64,000 nt of DNA from Deltaproteobacteria bacterium (GTDB lineage Bacteria > Desulfobacterota > Binatia > HRBIN30 > JACQVA1), in the NCBI GenBank assembly GCA_016178705.1, contig JACOST010000028.1, forward strand, positions 704,951 through 768,950, written 5' to 3'. Under the pieces are notes generated by a model. The model was not told where the DNA came from. It saw nothing but the letters and a program-made list of their open reading frames with translations, and did not search any database. The position numbers and the translations under genes were made by a program. The first letter of the stretch is position 1, and every line of letters begins with the position of its first letter. Positions 57,927 to 64,000 of the stretch are shown piece after piece.

Positions 57927-58937
57927 ATGAAGGCCGTCGTTTTGTGTGCCGGCTTCGGCACGCGCATGCGTCCGCTGACAGACCATGTCGCGAAGCACCT
58001 GATCCCGGTCGCGAACAAGCCGGTCCTGTTCTATGCGCTCGAGAACATCGTCGCGGCCGGCGCGCGTGACATTTGTATCGTCGTCAATCCGGCGACCCAC
58101 GAGCAGATCGAGGCGCAGGTTCACCGCGGCGAGCGCTTTGGGGCGCGCGTGCAGTACGTCGAGCAGCCCGAGCCGCTCGGCTTGGCGCACGCGGTACACT
58201 GCGCGCGCGAGTTCGCCAGTGACGAGCCGTTCGTGCTGTACCTCGCCGATACGCTGATCGACGAACCGATCGCCAACGCGACGGCGCGATTCGAGCGCGA
58301 GCATGCCCGCGCAGTGGTGATGCTCGCCGCGGTCGCCGACCCGCAGCGCTACGGCGTCGCCCAGGTCGACGGCGATCGCATCATCCTATTGGTCGAGAAG
58401 TCGGCCCAGCCGCCGTCGAATCTCGCCTTCATCGGCGCGTGCGTTCTCGATCGTCACATTTTCGAGGTGATCGAGAACCTGCAGCCCTCGGCCCGTGGCG
58501 AATACGAGATTACCGACGCGATTCAAGCGCTGGTGGCGCGCGGCCGACTCGTGTTGCCGCACGTAACGACGAGGTGGTGGAAGGATACCGGCACACCGGC
58601 CGCCCTGCTCGATGCGAACCGCGTATTGCTCGATCGCATCTCCCCCGACATTCGCGGCAGCCTCGACGCCGCCTCGAGCGTGACCGGCAAAGCGATCATC
58701 GGCGCCGGCACTGTCATCCAACGCAGCCGCGTCGTCGGGCCAGTCCTGATCGGCAACGACGTCCGCATCGACGATGCGACCATCGGTCCATACGCGTCGA
58801 TTGGCGACCGCTCCGATATCCGCCGGACGATCGTGGAAGACAGCATCGTCATGGACGGATCCATCTTGGATGGAGCGGAGAAGCGGGTCACCGGCAGCAT
58901 CGTCACTGCGGGCGTTCGTTTACGCGCACGACAGTAG
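57927..58937 (+). CDS. Sugar-1-phosphate nucleotidyltransferase with beta-helix tail
   Basis: A 336-residue protein. VVLCAGFGTRMRPLTDHVAKHLIPVANKPVLFYALENIVAAGA is the pyrophosphorylase signature (GxGxRxxPxT, then PKxxxP-type). A mannose/glucose-type catalytic domain of about 235 residues follows, then a left-handed-helix-like tail with VTGKAIIGAGTVIQRSRVVGPVLIGNDVRIDDATIGPYASIGDRSDI. It activates a sugar 1-phosphate with dTTP or another NTP. It starts 8 bases after the membrane-protein stop, so both belong to one operon. Confidence 0.9.
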   Translation: MKAVVLCAGFGTRMRPLTDHVAKHLIPVANKPVLFYALENIVAAGARDICIVVNPATHEQIEAQVHRGERFGARVQYVEQPEPLGLAHAVHCAREFASDEPFVLYLADTLIDEPIANATARFEREHARAVVMLAAVADPQRYGVAQVDGDRIILLVEKSAQPPSNLAFIGACVLDRHIFEVIENLQPSARGEYEITDAIQALVARGRLVLPHVTTRWWKDTGTPAALLDANRVLLDRISPDIRGSLDAASSVTGKAIIGAGTVIQRSRVVGPVLIGNDVRIDDATIGPYASIGDRSDIRRTIVEDSIVMDGSILDGAEKRVTGSIVTAGVRLRARQ

Positions 58938-58985
58938 AATCGTGGTCATTGCTCTCCCGGCGCTGCGCTAGTAAGGACGCGCGTG

Positions 58986-60260
58986 ATGCTGACGCGATGG
59001 ATTCGTGCGTGGTTGCTGGTGATGCTTCTTGCCACCAGCGTTCCGTCTCTTCTTCGCGCCGATGAGCGCCCCGACCACACCGTTGTGGTGCTGTTGTTCG
59101 ACGGCTGGGCGCCGTCGCTGGTGCAATCGATTCCCGCGCCCGCGCTCGATCGCATGCGCAAGCAAGGCGCGTGGACGCACCACATGCTGCCGGCGTTCCC
59201 GACCATCTCGCTGATCAATCAGACGACGATCTCGACCGGTTGTTGGCCGGAGCATCACGGCATCGTGACCAACGTGTTCCTCGATCCGCAACGTGGCGAG
59301 TACGATCACTCGCACGACGCCGATTGGCTCATCGGCTGCGAGCATTTGCATCAAGCGGCGGAACGCCAGGGCGTGCGATCGGCGGCGCTCGGTTGGGTTG
59401 GGCGCTACTCTACTGCGCGCGGAGATTTGGCGACCCACGCGTCTCCCGAGCGCGCCTTCGCGGAGTTTCCCACCGATCAAGAACGCACCGATCAGGTCGT
59501 CCGGCTGCTCCAGCTACCCGACGCCGACCGGCCGCGTCTGATTCTCGCCTACTTCAAGGGGCCCGACGGTGTGGAGCACTTCAAGGGCATGGATTCCGAC
59601 GCGACGCGCCAAGCCGCCATCGAGAGCGACGCGTGCGTCGGCAAGATCCTCGATACGATCGCGGCGCAGCCGTTCCACGATCGCGTAACCCTCATCGTCA
59701 CCACGGACCACGGCATGATTCCCGTGACCCACGACGTCAACATCAGCAAGATCCTGCTCAATCACAAGATCGACGCACAGTACCGCTCGACCGGCACGAC
59801 CTCGTTTCTGTACTTCGCCGACCGCGCGCAGGTCGACCGCGCCTTCACTGAGCTGTCCGGTTACAAGGAGTTCGACGTCGTGCGGAAAGACGCGCAGCCG
59901 GCCGATTGGCACATCGGCACAGGTCCGCGGGTTGGCGATCTGATCATCTCCACGCATCCGCCGTACTTCATCGAAGACATCAGCCGCTGGCCGAAGTGGG
60001 CGCACTGGCTCGGCACCTGGGGTCCCGAGTTTCTGCCGGCGACCTTCGCGCTCAAAGCCACCCACGGTTACCCCGCCGACACCCCGGGCGTCGCCGGCAT
60101 CTTCTACGCATGGGGCGCTGGTGTCGCCGCCGGACACGAAATCGAGAGCATTCGCGCGATCGACATTCACCCAACCGTCACGCACCTGCTCCGCATCGCG
60201 CCGGGGAAGCCAGTCGACGGACAGGTGGCGGAAGCGTTCTTGGTGCCGAAGCCGGATTGA
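58986..60260 (+). CDS. Alkaline phosphatase-superfamily nucleotide pyrophosphatase/phosphodiesterase
   Basis: A 424-residue exported enzyme; ATG 58986 (or GTG 58983). The signal peptide runs to about residue 26. VVVLLFDGWAPSLVQS carries the first metal-binding Asp. FPTISLINQTTISTGCWPEHHGIVTNVF contains the Thr nucleophile region of nucleotide pyrophosphatases, VTLIVTTDHGMIPVTHDVN supplies a metal-binding DH pair, and FALKATHGYPADTPGVAGIFYAWG a late metal His. It probably cleaves a phosphodiester or a sugar-nucleotide in the periplasm. Last gene of the sppA-led run. A family-B REP unit follows immediately. Confidence 0.9.
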   Translation: MLTRWIRAWLLVMLLATSVPSLLRADERPDHTVVVLLFDGWAPSLVQSIPAPALDRMRKQGAWTHHMLPAFPTISLINQTTISTGCWPEHHGIVTNVFLDPQRGEYDHSHDADWLIGCEHLHQAAERQGVRSAALGWVGRYSTARGDLATHASPERAFAEFPTDQERTDQVVRLLQLPDADRPRLILAYFKGPDGVEHFKGMDSDATRQAAIESDACVGKILDTIAAQPFHDRVTLIVTTDHGMIPVTHDVNISKILLNHKIDAQYRSTGTTSFLYFADRAQVDRAFTELSGYKEFDVVRKDAQPADWHIGTGPRVGDLIISTHPPYFIEDISRWPKWAHWLGTWGPEFLPATFALKATHGYPADTPGVAGIFYAWGAGVAAGHEIESIRAIDIHPTVTHLLRIAPGKPVDGQVAEAFLVPKPD

Positions 60261-60269
60261 GCCGAGTGT

Positions 60270-60290
60270 GTAGGGTGGGCACTGCCCACC
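60270..60290. repeat. REP unit, family B (3' side of RAYT 2)
   Basis: GTAGGGTGGGCACTGCCCACC, a perfect palindromic core GGTGGGCA/TGCCCACC with a TAGGG head. It lies between the phosphatase stop and the stop of the RAYT gene, 7 bases from the latter. The following ACCCGCTCTA is repeated after the unit at 60994-61014 (ATCCGCTCTA), so the unit has conserved flanks. Confidence 0.85.
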
Positions 60291-60297
60291 ACCCGCT

Positions 60298-60870
60298 CTA
60301 CTCACCGACGGTGTCGGAGATGTCGGAGAAATCAGGAGATGAAATCGTCCGCCCCTCGCACACGCAACACCAACTCGTCGTGTATGCACCACGCCGAACC
60401 CAACGCGCAAAGCTGGAGTATGGCCAGAGGTGCGGGCAGCTCACCAGCCCGTGTTTGACTGGGTTGTAGTGAAGGTAATCGATGTGTCGCTCCAGGTCTC
60501 GTTCGTCGCGGATCGCGTGCTCCCAGAAGCGGCGCTGCCAAATGTTCCGGTCACGATGCCGCAGCCGCGAACGCGAGTTACCGGGCTCCGTGTGCGATTC
60601 GCTGAGTGATCGGGTGAAGAGCACCTTCAATCGACCCACACGCGACGAAAAGTCTCCATCATCCTCGGGCAGCGCCCAAACGAAGTGAATGTGATCTGGC
60701 ATCACCGCTGCGGCGACAACCTGGAAGGGGCGTTCGCGCTTCACAGCCGCCAGGGCAAGCCGCAGGCGTGCTGCGTTGTCGGTCTCTGCCAGCAGGCGCT
60801 GGCGTTCGAACGTTACCAGTGTGAGGAAGAACGTGCCTCCCGGCACGTACGCTCTGCGGTACTCTGGCAT
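60298..60870 (-). mobile_element. REP-associated tyrosine transposase (RAYT) 2
   Basis: A 190-residue Y1-type protein from ATG 60870: PEYRRAYVPGGTFFLTLVTFERQRLLAE, metal-binding VMPDHIHFVWALPEDDGDFSSR, IWQRRFWEHAIRDERDLERHIDYLHYNPVKHGLVSCP with the likely catalytic Tyr. Same length and layout as RAYT 1 (8617-9189), but the middle third and the REP family differ. Family-B REP units lie on both sides, the right side with an inverted pair. It presumably recognises and processes only its own REPs. There is no sign of an IS-type end repeat or target duplication. Confidence 0.92.
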
Positions 60871-60938
60871 AGACACGACCAACTATTGGCTAGCGCAGAT
60901 GTGGCGCGTTGGACCAGCGATGACGCTCCCCTTCCGGT

Positions 60939-61014
60939 GGTGGGCAATGCCCACCCTACTGAGAACTGAGAACGACTGCATCTTGTCCAATGTGTAGGGT
61001 GGGCACTGCCCACC
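60939..61014. repeat. REP pair, family B (5' side of RAYT 2)
   Basis: GGTGGGCAATGCCCACCCTAC (60939-60959, inverted orientation) and GTAGGGTGGGCACTGCCCACC (60994-61014, direct orientation) form a BIME-like pair with about 34 bases between. With the unit at 60270 this brackets the RAYT gene. The unit at 24697 is the only other copy seen in the window. Confidence 0.85.
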
Positions 61015-61059
61015 ATCCGCTCTACGACACTAGGCGACGCACCTGAACGAGGATTGCCC

Positions 61060-61644
61060 TCACGAAGCTGGCTTGCCTCGCCGCGGACGTGCGGGCTTGC
61101 GCTTGAAGCTGGCGAGTTGGTGTTCGAGCCGTTTCACGCTGCGTTCGAGGCGGGCGATCTCATGTTGGATTGCGGGATGCGCGGTGAGGCGATCCACTGA
61201 CTCGCGCACTTGGGCGTCGACGCGTTTCTGTAGCTGATCGAGTTGCTTCTGCGGGGCTTCGAGAATCTCGCCGAGCAAGCCCTTGCCGCCCGGCCGCCCA
61301 CGACCCACCAGTTGCTGCACGCCCTTCTCCACCGACTCGCGCGCGCTGTCGAGCACCTCGCGGCCGCGATCGACCCGTTCCATCACTTCGTGCAGCGCTT
61401 CGCCGCCTTGGTGGATGATCCAGCGCAACACCGGCACCGACAGCAGACCGCTCTTGCGCTTCTCTTCCTCGAAGATGATCTGCGCGAAGGTGACGGCGGT
61501 GAGATCCTCGCCCGTATCGTTGTCGACCACCTGCAAATCGGTGCCCCGGCGCACGAGATCGCCGATCCCGTCGAGCGTGATGTAGACGCTGGCCTCAGTG
61601 TCGTAGAGTTTGCGATTGCCGTACCGCTTGATCACGTGCGCCAT
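61060..61644 (-). CDS. PhaR-type polyhydroxyalkanoate synthesis regulator
   Basis: A 194-residue protein from ATG 61644. HVIKRYGNRKLYDTEASVYITLDGIGDLVRRGTDLQVVDNDTGEDLTAVTFAQIIFEEEKRK is the PHB/PHA accumulation regulator DNA-binding domain. The C-terminal half is helical and charged with coiled-coil-like spacing (LLGEILEAPQKQLDQLQKRVDAQVRESVDRL...). In PHA-storing bacteria such proteins repress phasin and depolymerase genes. No pha genes are present here, so its targets lie elsewhere. It is divergent from the nitrilase gene, 83 bases apart. Confidence 0.85.
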   Translation of the reverse strand: MAHVIKRYGNRKLYDTEASVYITLDGIGDLVRRGTDLQVVDNDTGEDLTAVTFAQIIFEEEKRKSGLLSVPVLRWIIHQGGEALHEVMERVDRGREVLDSARESVEKGVQQLVGRGRPGGKGLLGEILEAPQKQLDQLQKRVDAQVRESVDRLTAHPAIQHEIARLERSVKRLEHQLASFKRKPARPRRGKPAS

Positions 61645-61727
61645 AAGCGGCGCGGGCGTACCACGCACCCGCCGCCGGAGCAAGGTTGACCCATCGGGAC
61701 CCCTTGGATAGCTTCGCGGCGTTCATC

Positions 61728-62546
61728 ATGACGCCCCGTCGCTTCCTCGCTGCCGCCGTGCAGCTCTGTGCTGGTTCCGACCAGCGCGTCAACCTCGATA
61801 AGGCCGAAGCCTTCGTGCGCGACGCCGCGAGACTGGGGGCGATGCTGGTGGCGCTGCCCGAGGTGTTCGCTTGGCGCGGACCGCGCGAGCAGGAAATCGA
61901 GGTCGCCGAGCCGATTCCTGGTCCCATCACCGACCGACTCGGCAATCTAGCGCGCGAACTCCGCATTCATTTGCTCGGCGGCTCGCTGCTCGAACGCGCG
62001 CCGGGCGCGACGAAAGCCTTCAATACCAGTTGCCTGTTCGATCCGCGCGGTGAGTTGATCGCTCGCTATCGCAAGACCCACCTGTTCGATGTCGACATTC
62101 CCGGCCATGTGACCATCCGCGAATCCGATACGCGCCAGAGCGGCAGCGATGTCGTCACCGCCGACACCGAGTGGGGACGCATCGGGCTTACGATCTGCTA
62201 CGACCTGCGCTTCCCCGAACTCTATCGCAAGTTAACCGCGTCCGGTGCACTCGTGATCACCATCCCGTCCGCGTTTACGTTTCCGACCGGCGCGGCGCAC
62301 TGGGAGATTCTGCTGCGCGCGCGCGCGATCGAGAACCAAGTGTACATCATCGCCCCCGATCAAATTGGCCGCAGCCCGAGCGGCGTCAACGACTTCGGCA
62401 ACTCGATGATCATCGATCCGTGGGGCAAGCCGCTCGCCCGCGCCGCCGATCGCGAGACGGTCATCGTCGCTGAAATTGACCTCGACTATCTCGACCGCGT
62501 GCGGCGAGAACTGCCATGCCTCGATCACGTCAAATTCGCGCAGTAG
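61728..62546 (+). CDS. Carbon-nitrogen hydrolase, Nit1/omega-amidase-like
   Basis: A 272-residue nitrilase-superfamily protein; ATG 61728 is preferred over an upstream TTG. AAVQLCAGSDQRVNLDKAE, MLVALPEVFAW (catalytic Glu), FDPRGELIARYRKTHLFDVD (catalytic Lys), RIGLTICYDLRFPELYRKL (catalytic Cys) and SAFTFPTGAAHWEILLRARAIENQVYIIAPDQIG match the Nit1 branch, which hydrolyses deaminated glutathione or omega-amides. It overlaps the moeA start by 31 bases, so the two are co-transcribed. Confidence 0.93.
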   Translation: MTPRRFLAAAVQLCAGSDQRVNLDKAEAFVRDAARLGAMLVALPEVFAWRGPREQEIEVAEPIPGPITDRLGNLARELRIHLLGGSLLERAPGATKAFNTSCLFDPRGELIARYRKTHLFDVDIPGHVTIRESDTRQSGSDVVTADTEWGRIGLTICYDLRFPELYRKLTASGALVITIPSAFTFPTGAAHWEILLRARAIENQVYIIAPDQIGRSPSGVNDFGNSMIIDPWGKPLARAADRETVIVAEIDLDYLDRVRRELPCLDHVKFAQ

Positions 62547-63796
62547 CCGCACGTCCGGTCAAGGCGTTCTTTCAAGTCGTGACCACCGACGAAGCACGCC
62601 GGTGCATCGCCGCGTTCGCGCCGGTCGGGACGGAAACGGTCGGCGTGGCCAAGGCGCTCGGCCGCGTGCTCGCGCGCGATCTCACCTCGCCGATCGATCT
62701 GCCGCACTTCCATCGCGCCAACATGGATGGTTTCGCCGTGCGCGCCGCCGACACGTTTGGAGCGACGGCCAGTATCCCGGCCTATCTGAAAATAGCGGGC
62801 ACGGTTGAGATGGGCGCAGATGCCAGCAAGCGCGCGCTCAAGAAGGCCGAGGCCATGCGTATCGCCACCGGCGGCATGCTGCCGCCTGCGGCCGATGCAG
62901 TGGTGATGATCGAGCACACCGACGAGGTCGGCGATGGGACGGTGGAGATCCATCGCGGCGTGTCGCCGTGGGAGCACGTTTTGCAAATCGGCGACGACGT
63001 CGCGCGCGGCGCGGCGATCTTCGCGCGCGGACGGCGCCTGCGCGCGCACGATCTCGGTGCGCTGACGGGGTTGGGCATCACCAAGGTGCCGGTGTTCAAG
63101 CGGCCGCGCGTCGGGTTGCTGTCGAGCGGCGATGAAATTGTCCCGCCGGAAACCACACCACGTCCGGGCCAGGTGCGCAACATCAACGAGTACGCGTTGG
63201 TGGCGATGGCCGGCGAAGCCGGCGCGGTGGTGACCGACTACGGCGTGGTGCGCGACCGCGCCGATGCGTTGCGCAAGACGCTTGCGCAGGCGCTAGCGCG
63301 CAACGACATCGTGCTGATCTCCGGCGGCAGCTCGGTCGGTACGAAAGACATTACGCTCGACGTGATCACGTCGTTCCCGCAATCGGAGATTCTCTTCCAC
63401 GGCATCGCGGTCGCACCCGGCAAACCGACGATTTTGGCGCGCGCGTTGAACAAGCCGGTGCTCGGCTTGCCGGGTCATCCCGTATCGGCGCTGGTCATCT
63501 TCGAACTGTTCGGTGCGCCGCTGTTGCGCGTGATCGGCGGAGAAGACAGCGGAACTGTTTTCTCCCCTCGCCATGTTGTCCGCGCCCGACTGGCAGAGAA
63601 CGTCGCCTCGCAACCCGGCCGTGAAGATCACGTGCGCGTCCAACTCGTGCGCGATGGCGACGCGCTGCTCGCACGTCCGCTACCCGGCAAGTCGGGCGCA
63701 ATCTTCAATCTGGTGCAAGCCGACGGTCTCGTCCGCGTCGATGCGTCCGCCGAAGGACTGGAAGCGGGCAGCGAAGTGGACGTGGTGGTGTTCTGA
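62516..63796 (+). CDS. moeA: Molybdopterin molybdenumtransferase MoeA
   Basis: A 426-residue MoeA. Seen: ALGRVLARDLTSPIDLPHFHRANMDGFAVRAADT (domain opening with substrate-binding Asp), RIATGGMLPPAADAVVMIEHTD, RVGLLSSGDEIVPPETTPRPGQVRNINEYAL, DIVLISGGSSVGTKDITLDVI (MoCF domain) and KPTILARALNKPVLGLPGHPVSALV. It inserts molybdenum into molybdopterin-AMP. ATG 62516 is inside the end of the nitrilase gene. A second moeA-like gene starts 90 bases downstream. Confidence 0.95.
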   Translation: MPRSRQIRAVAARPVKAFFQVVTTDEARRCIAAFAPVGTETVGVAKALGRVLARDLTSPIDLPHFHRANMDGFAVRAADTFGATASIPAYLKIAGTVEMGADASKRALKKAEAMRIATGGMLPPAADAVVMIEHTDEVGDGTVEIHRGVSPWEHVLQIGDDVARGAAIFARGRRLRAHDLGALTGLGITKVPVFKRPRVGLLSSGDEIVPPETTPRPGQVRNINEYALVAMAGEAGAVVTDYGVVRDRADALRKTLAQALARNDIVLISGGSSVGTKDITLDVITSFPQSEILFHGIAVAPGKPTILARALNKPVLGLPGHPVSALVIFELFGAPLLRVIGGEDSGTVFSPRHVVRARLAENVASQPGREDHVRVQLVRDGDALLARPLPGKSGAIFNLVQADGLVRVDASAEGLEAGSEVDVVVF

Positions 63797-63807
63797 AGGA
63801 TGGACAA

Positions 63808-63872
63808 CAACGGATTTGCGAGTTGCTCACTCAGCGAATCTCCGCAATCCGTTTAATCCGCTCAATCCGTTG
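63808..63872. repeat. Short tandem repeat AATCCGYTY with inverted partner
   Basis: CAACGGATT (63808-63816) and AATCCGTTG (63864-63872) are 9-bp perfect arms. The right arm is the last of three head-to-tail units AATCCGTTT, AATCCGCTC, AATCCGTTG. It fills the gap between the two moeA-type genes. It has the same unit-and-inverted-copy layout as the repeats at 5182, 6204 and 36025, but a different sequence. Confidence 0.65.
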
Positions 63873-63886
63873 TAAAGAACTCCTCG

Positions 63887-64000
63887 ATGGCCCGTACTCG
63901 CTACCTCAACAAGAAATCGCTGGCCGAGACGCTCGCGCTGTTCGTCGACGGTCTCGCCATTCAGCGGCGGCCCGCCGAGGACATTCCGGTCGAAGCGAGC
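63887..64000 (+). CDS. Second MoeA-like/molybdopterin biosynthesis protein, N-terminal fragment
   Basis: The frame opens at ATG 63887 and runs past the window end; 38 residues are visible: ARTRYLNKKSLAETLALFVDG then LAIQRRPAEDIPVEAS. The pattern YL-KKSL-E-L followed by (E)xxxPVEA(S/A) matches the start of MoeA-type proteins, in which the next residues would be GRVxA. In related genomes such a second copy is often fused to a periplasmic-binding-type domain, but nothing of that part is visible here. It is probably co-transcribed with moeA. Confidence 0.6.
   Translation, partial: MARTRYLNKKSLAETLALFVDGLAIQRRPAEDIPVEAS

Noticed and set aside
1-64000. CRISPR arrays, rRNA and tRNA genes
   Set aside because: No regularly spaced direct repeats and no tRNA cloverleaf or rRNA signature sequences were noticed on either strand. 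A covariance-model scan could still find something small.

Overview
The window is a 64-kb piece of a GC-rich chromosome (visibly over 60% GC, codon third positions mostly G/C) from a free-living, probably uncultured soil or groundwater Gram-negative bacterium. Gene content (cytochrome P450, LLM flavin oxidoreductase, DUF1329 proteins, thiolase-like lipid-transfer proteins paired with DUF35 proteins, CoA ligase, enoyl-CoA hydratases, amidohydrolase, many small lipoproteins, a Pro/Thr-rich protein with dockerin-like EF hands) looks like the former 'Deltaproteobacteria' lineage now called Candidatus Binatota/Binatia. That placement is inference from gene style, since no rRNA or tRNA gene is present.

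Layout. 1-1056: end of mscL and a YihY/BrkB membrane protein. 1081-3242: a 133-bp inverted-repeat element, then a minus-strand acetoacetate-decarboxylase-like/P450 operon behind a TetR-type operator. 3514-11088: housekeeping and orphan genes (Bpt aminoacyl-tRNA-protein transferase, DUF72, DUF255, LOG-family protein, lipoproteins) with a first REP-associated tyrosine transposase (RAYT). 11098-18888: a large secreted Pro/Thr- and Cys-rich protein, two lipase-like hydrolases, a class III aminotransferase and a parvulin foldase. 18900-21040: a DprE2/DprE1-like pair. 21223-28857: a lipid or steroid-like catabolic cluster (two DUF35 proteins, two thiolase-like proteins, enoyl-CoA hydratase, DUF1329, TetR, 3Fe-4S-type ferredoxin, cyclase) behind an operator that matches the P450 operator at 17 of 20 positions. 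30240-39252: a second catabolic block (TetR, LLM oxidoreductase, ALDH, ADH, amidohydrolase, isochorismatase-like pseudoenzyme, SDR, acyl-CoA synthetase). 39313-41175: an AT-richer islet with HicAB, an unknown two-gene membrane/cytosol pair and a decayed antitoxin/PIN toxin. 41252-53313: a tandem-duplicated unknown protein, epoxide hydrolase, membrane proteins, methyltransferase, UvrD-type helicase, enoyl-CoA hydratase, MFS permease, flavin reductase and one or two very small ORFs. 53800-60260: a second DUF1329 gene and an SppA/membrane protein/nucleotidyltransferase/phosphatase run. 60270-64000: a second RAYT with its own REP family, PhaR-like protein, nitrilase, MoeA and the start of a second MoeA-like gene.

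How it fits together. The catabolic genes read as a system for oxidising and CoA-activating hydrophobic substrates: P450 and a ferredoxin of the kind that reduces P450s, apparently under one TetR-type operator; flavin monooxygenase, ALDH and ADH for alcohol/aldehyde/acid steps; CoA ligase, hydratases and thiolase-like/DUF35 complexes for chain shortening; DUF1329 proteins for outer-membrane or periplasmic handling. The substrate cannot be read from sequence.

The intergenic DNA is unusual. It holds many different families of short inverted or tandem repeats, often lying exactly on the ends of genes and sometimes inside reading frames. Two different RAYTs each sit among their own REP family. 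A two-copy 132/133-bp element shows a compensatory base-pair change. No CRISPR array, rRNA, tRNA, prophage or classical insertion sequence was seen.
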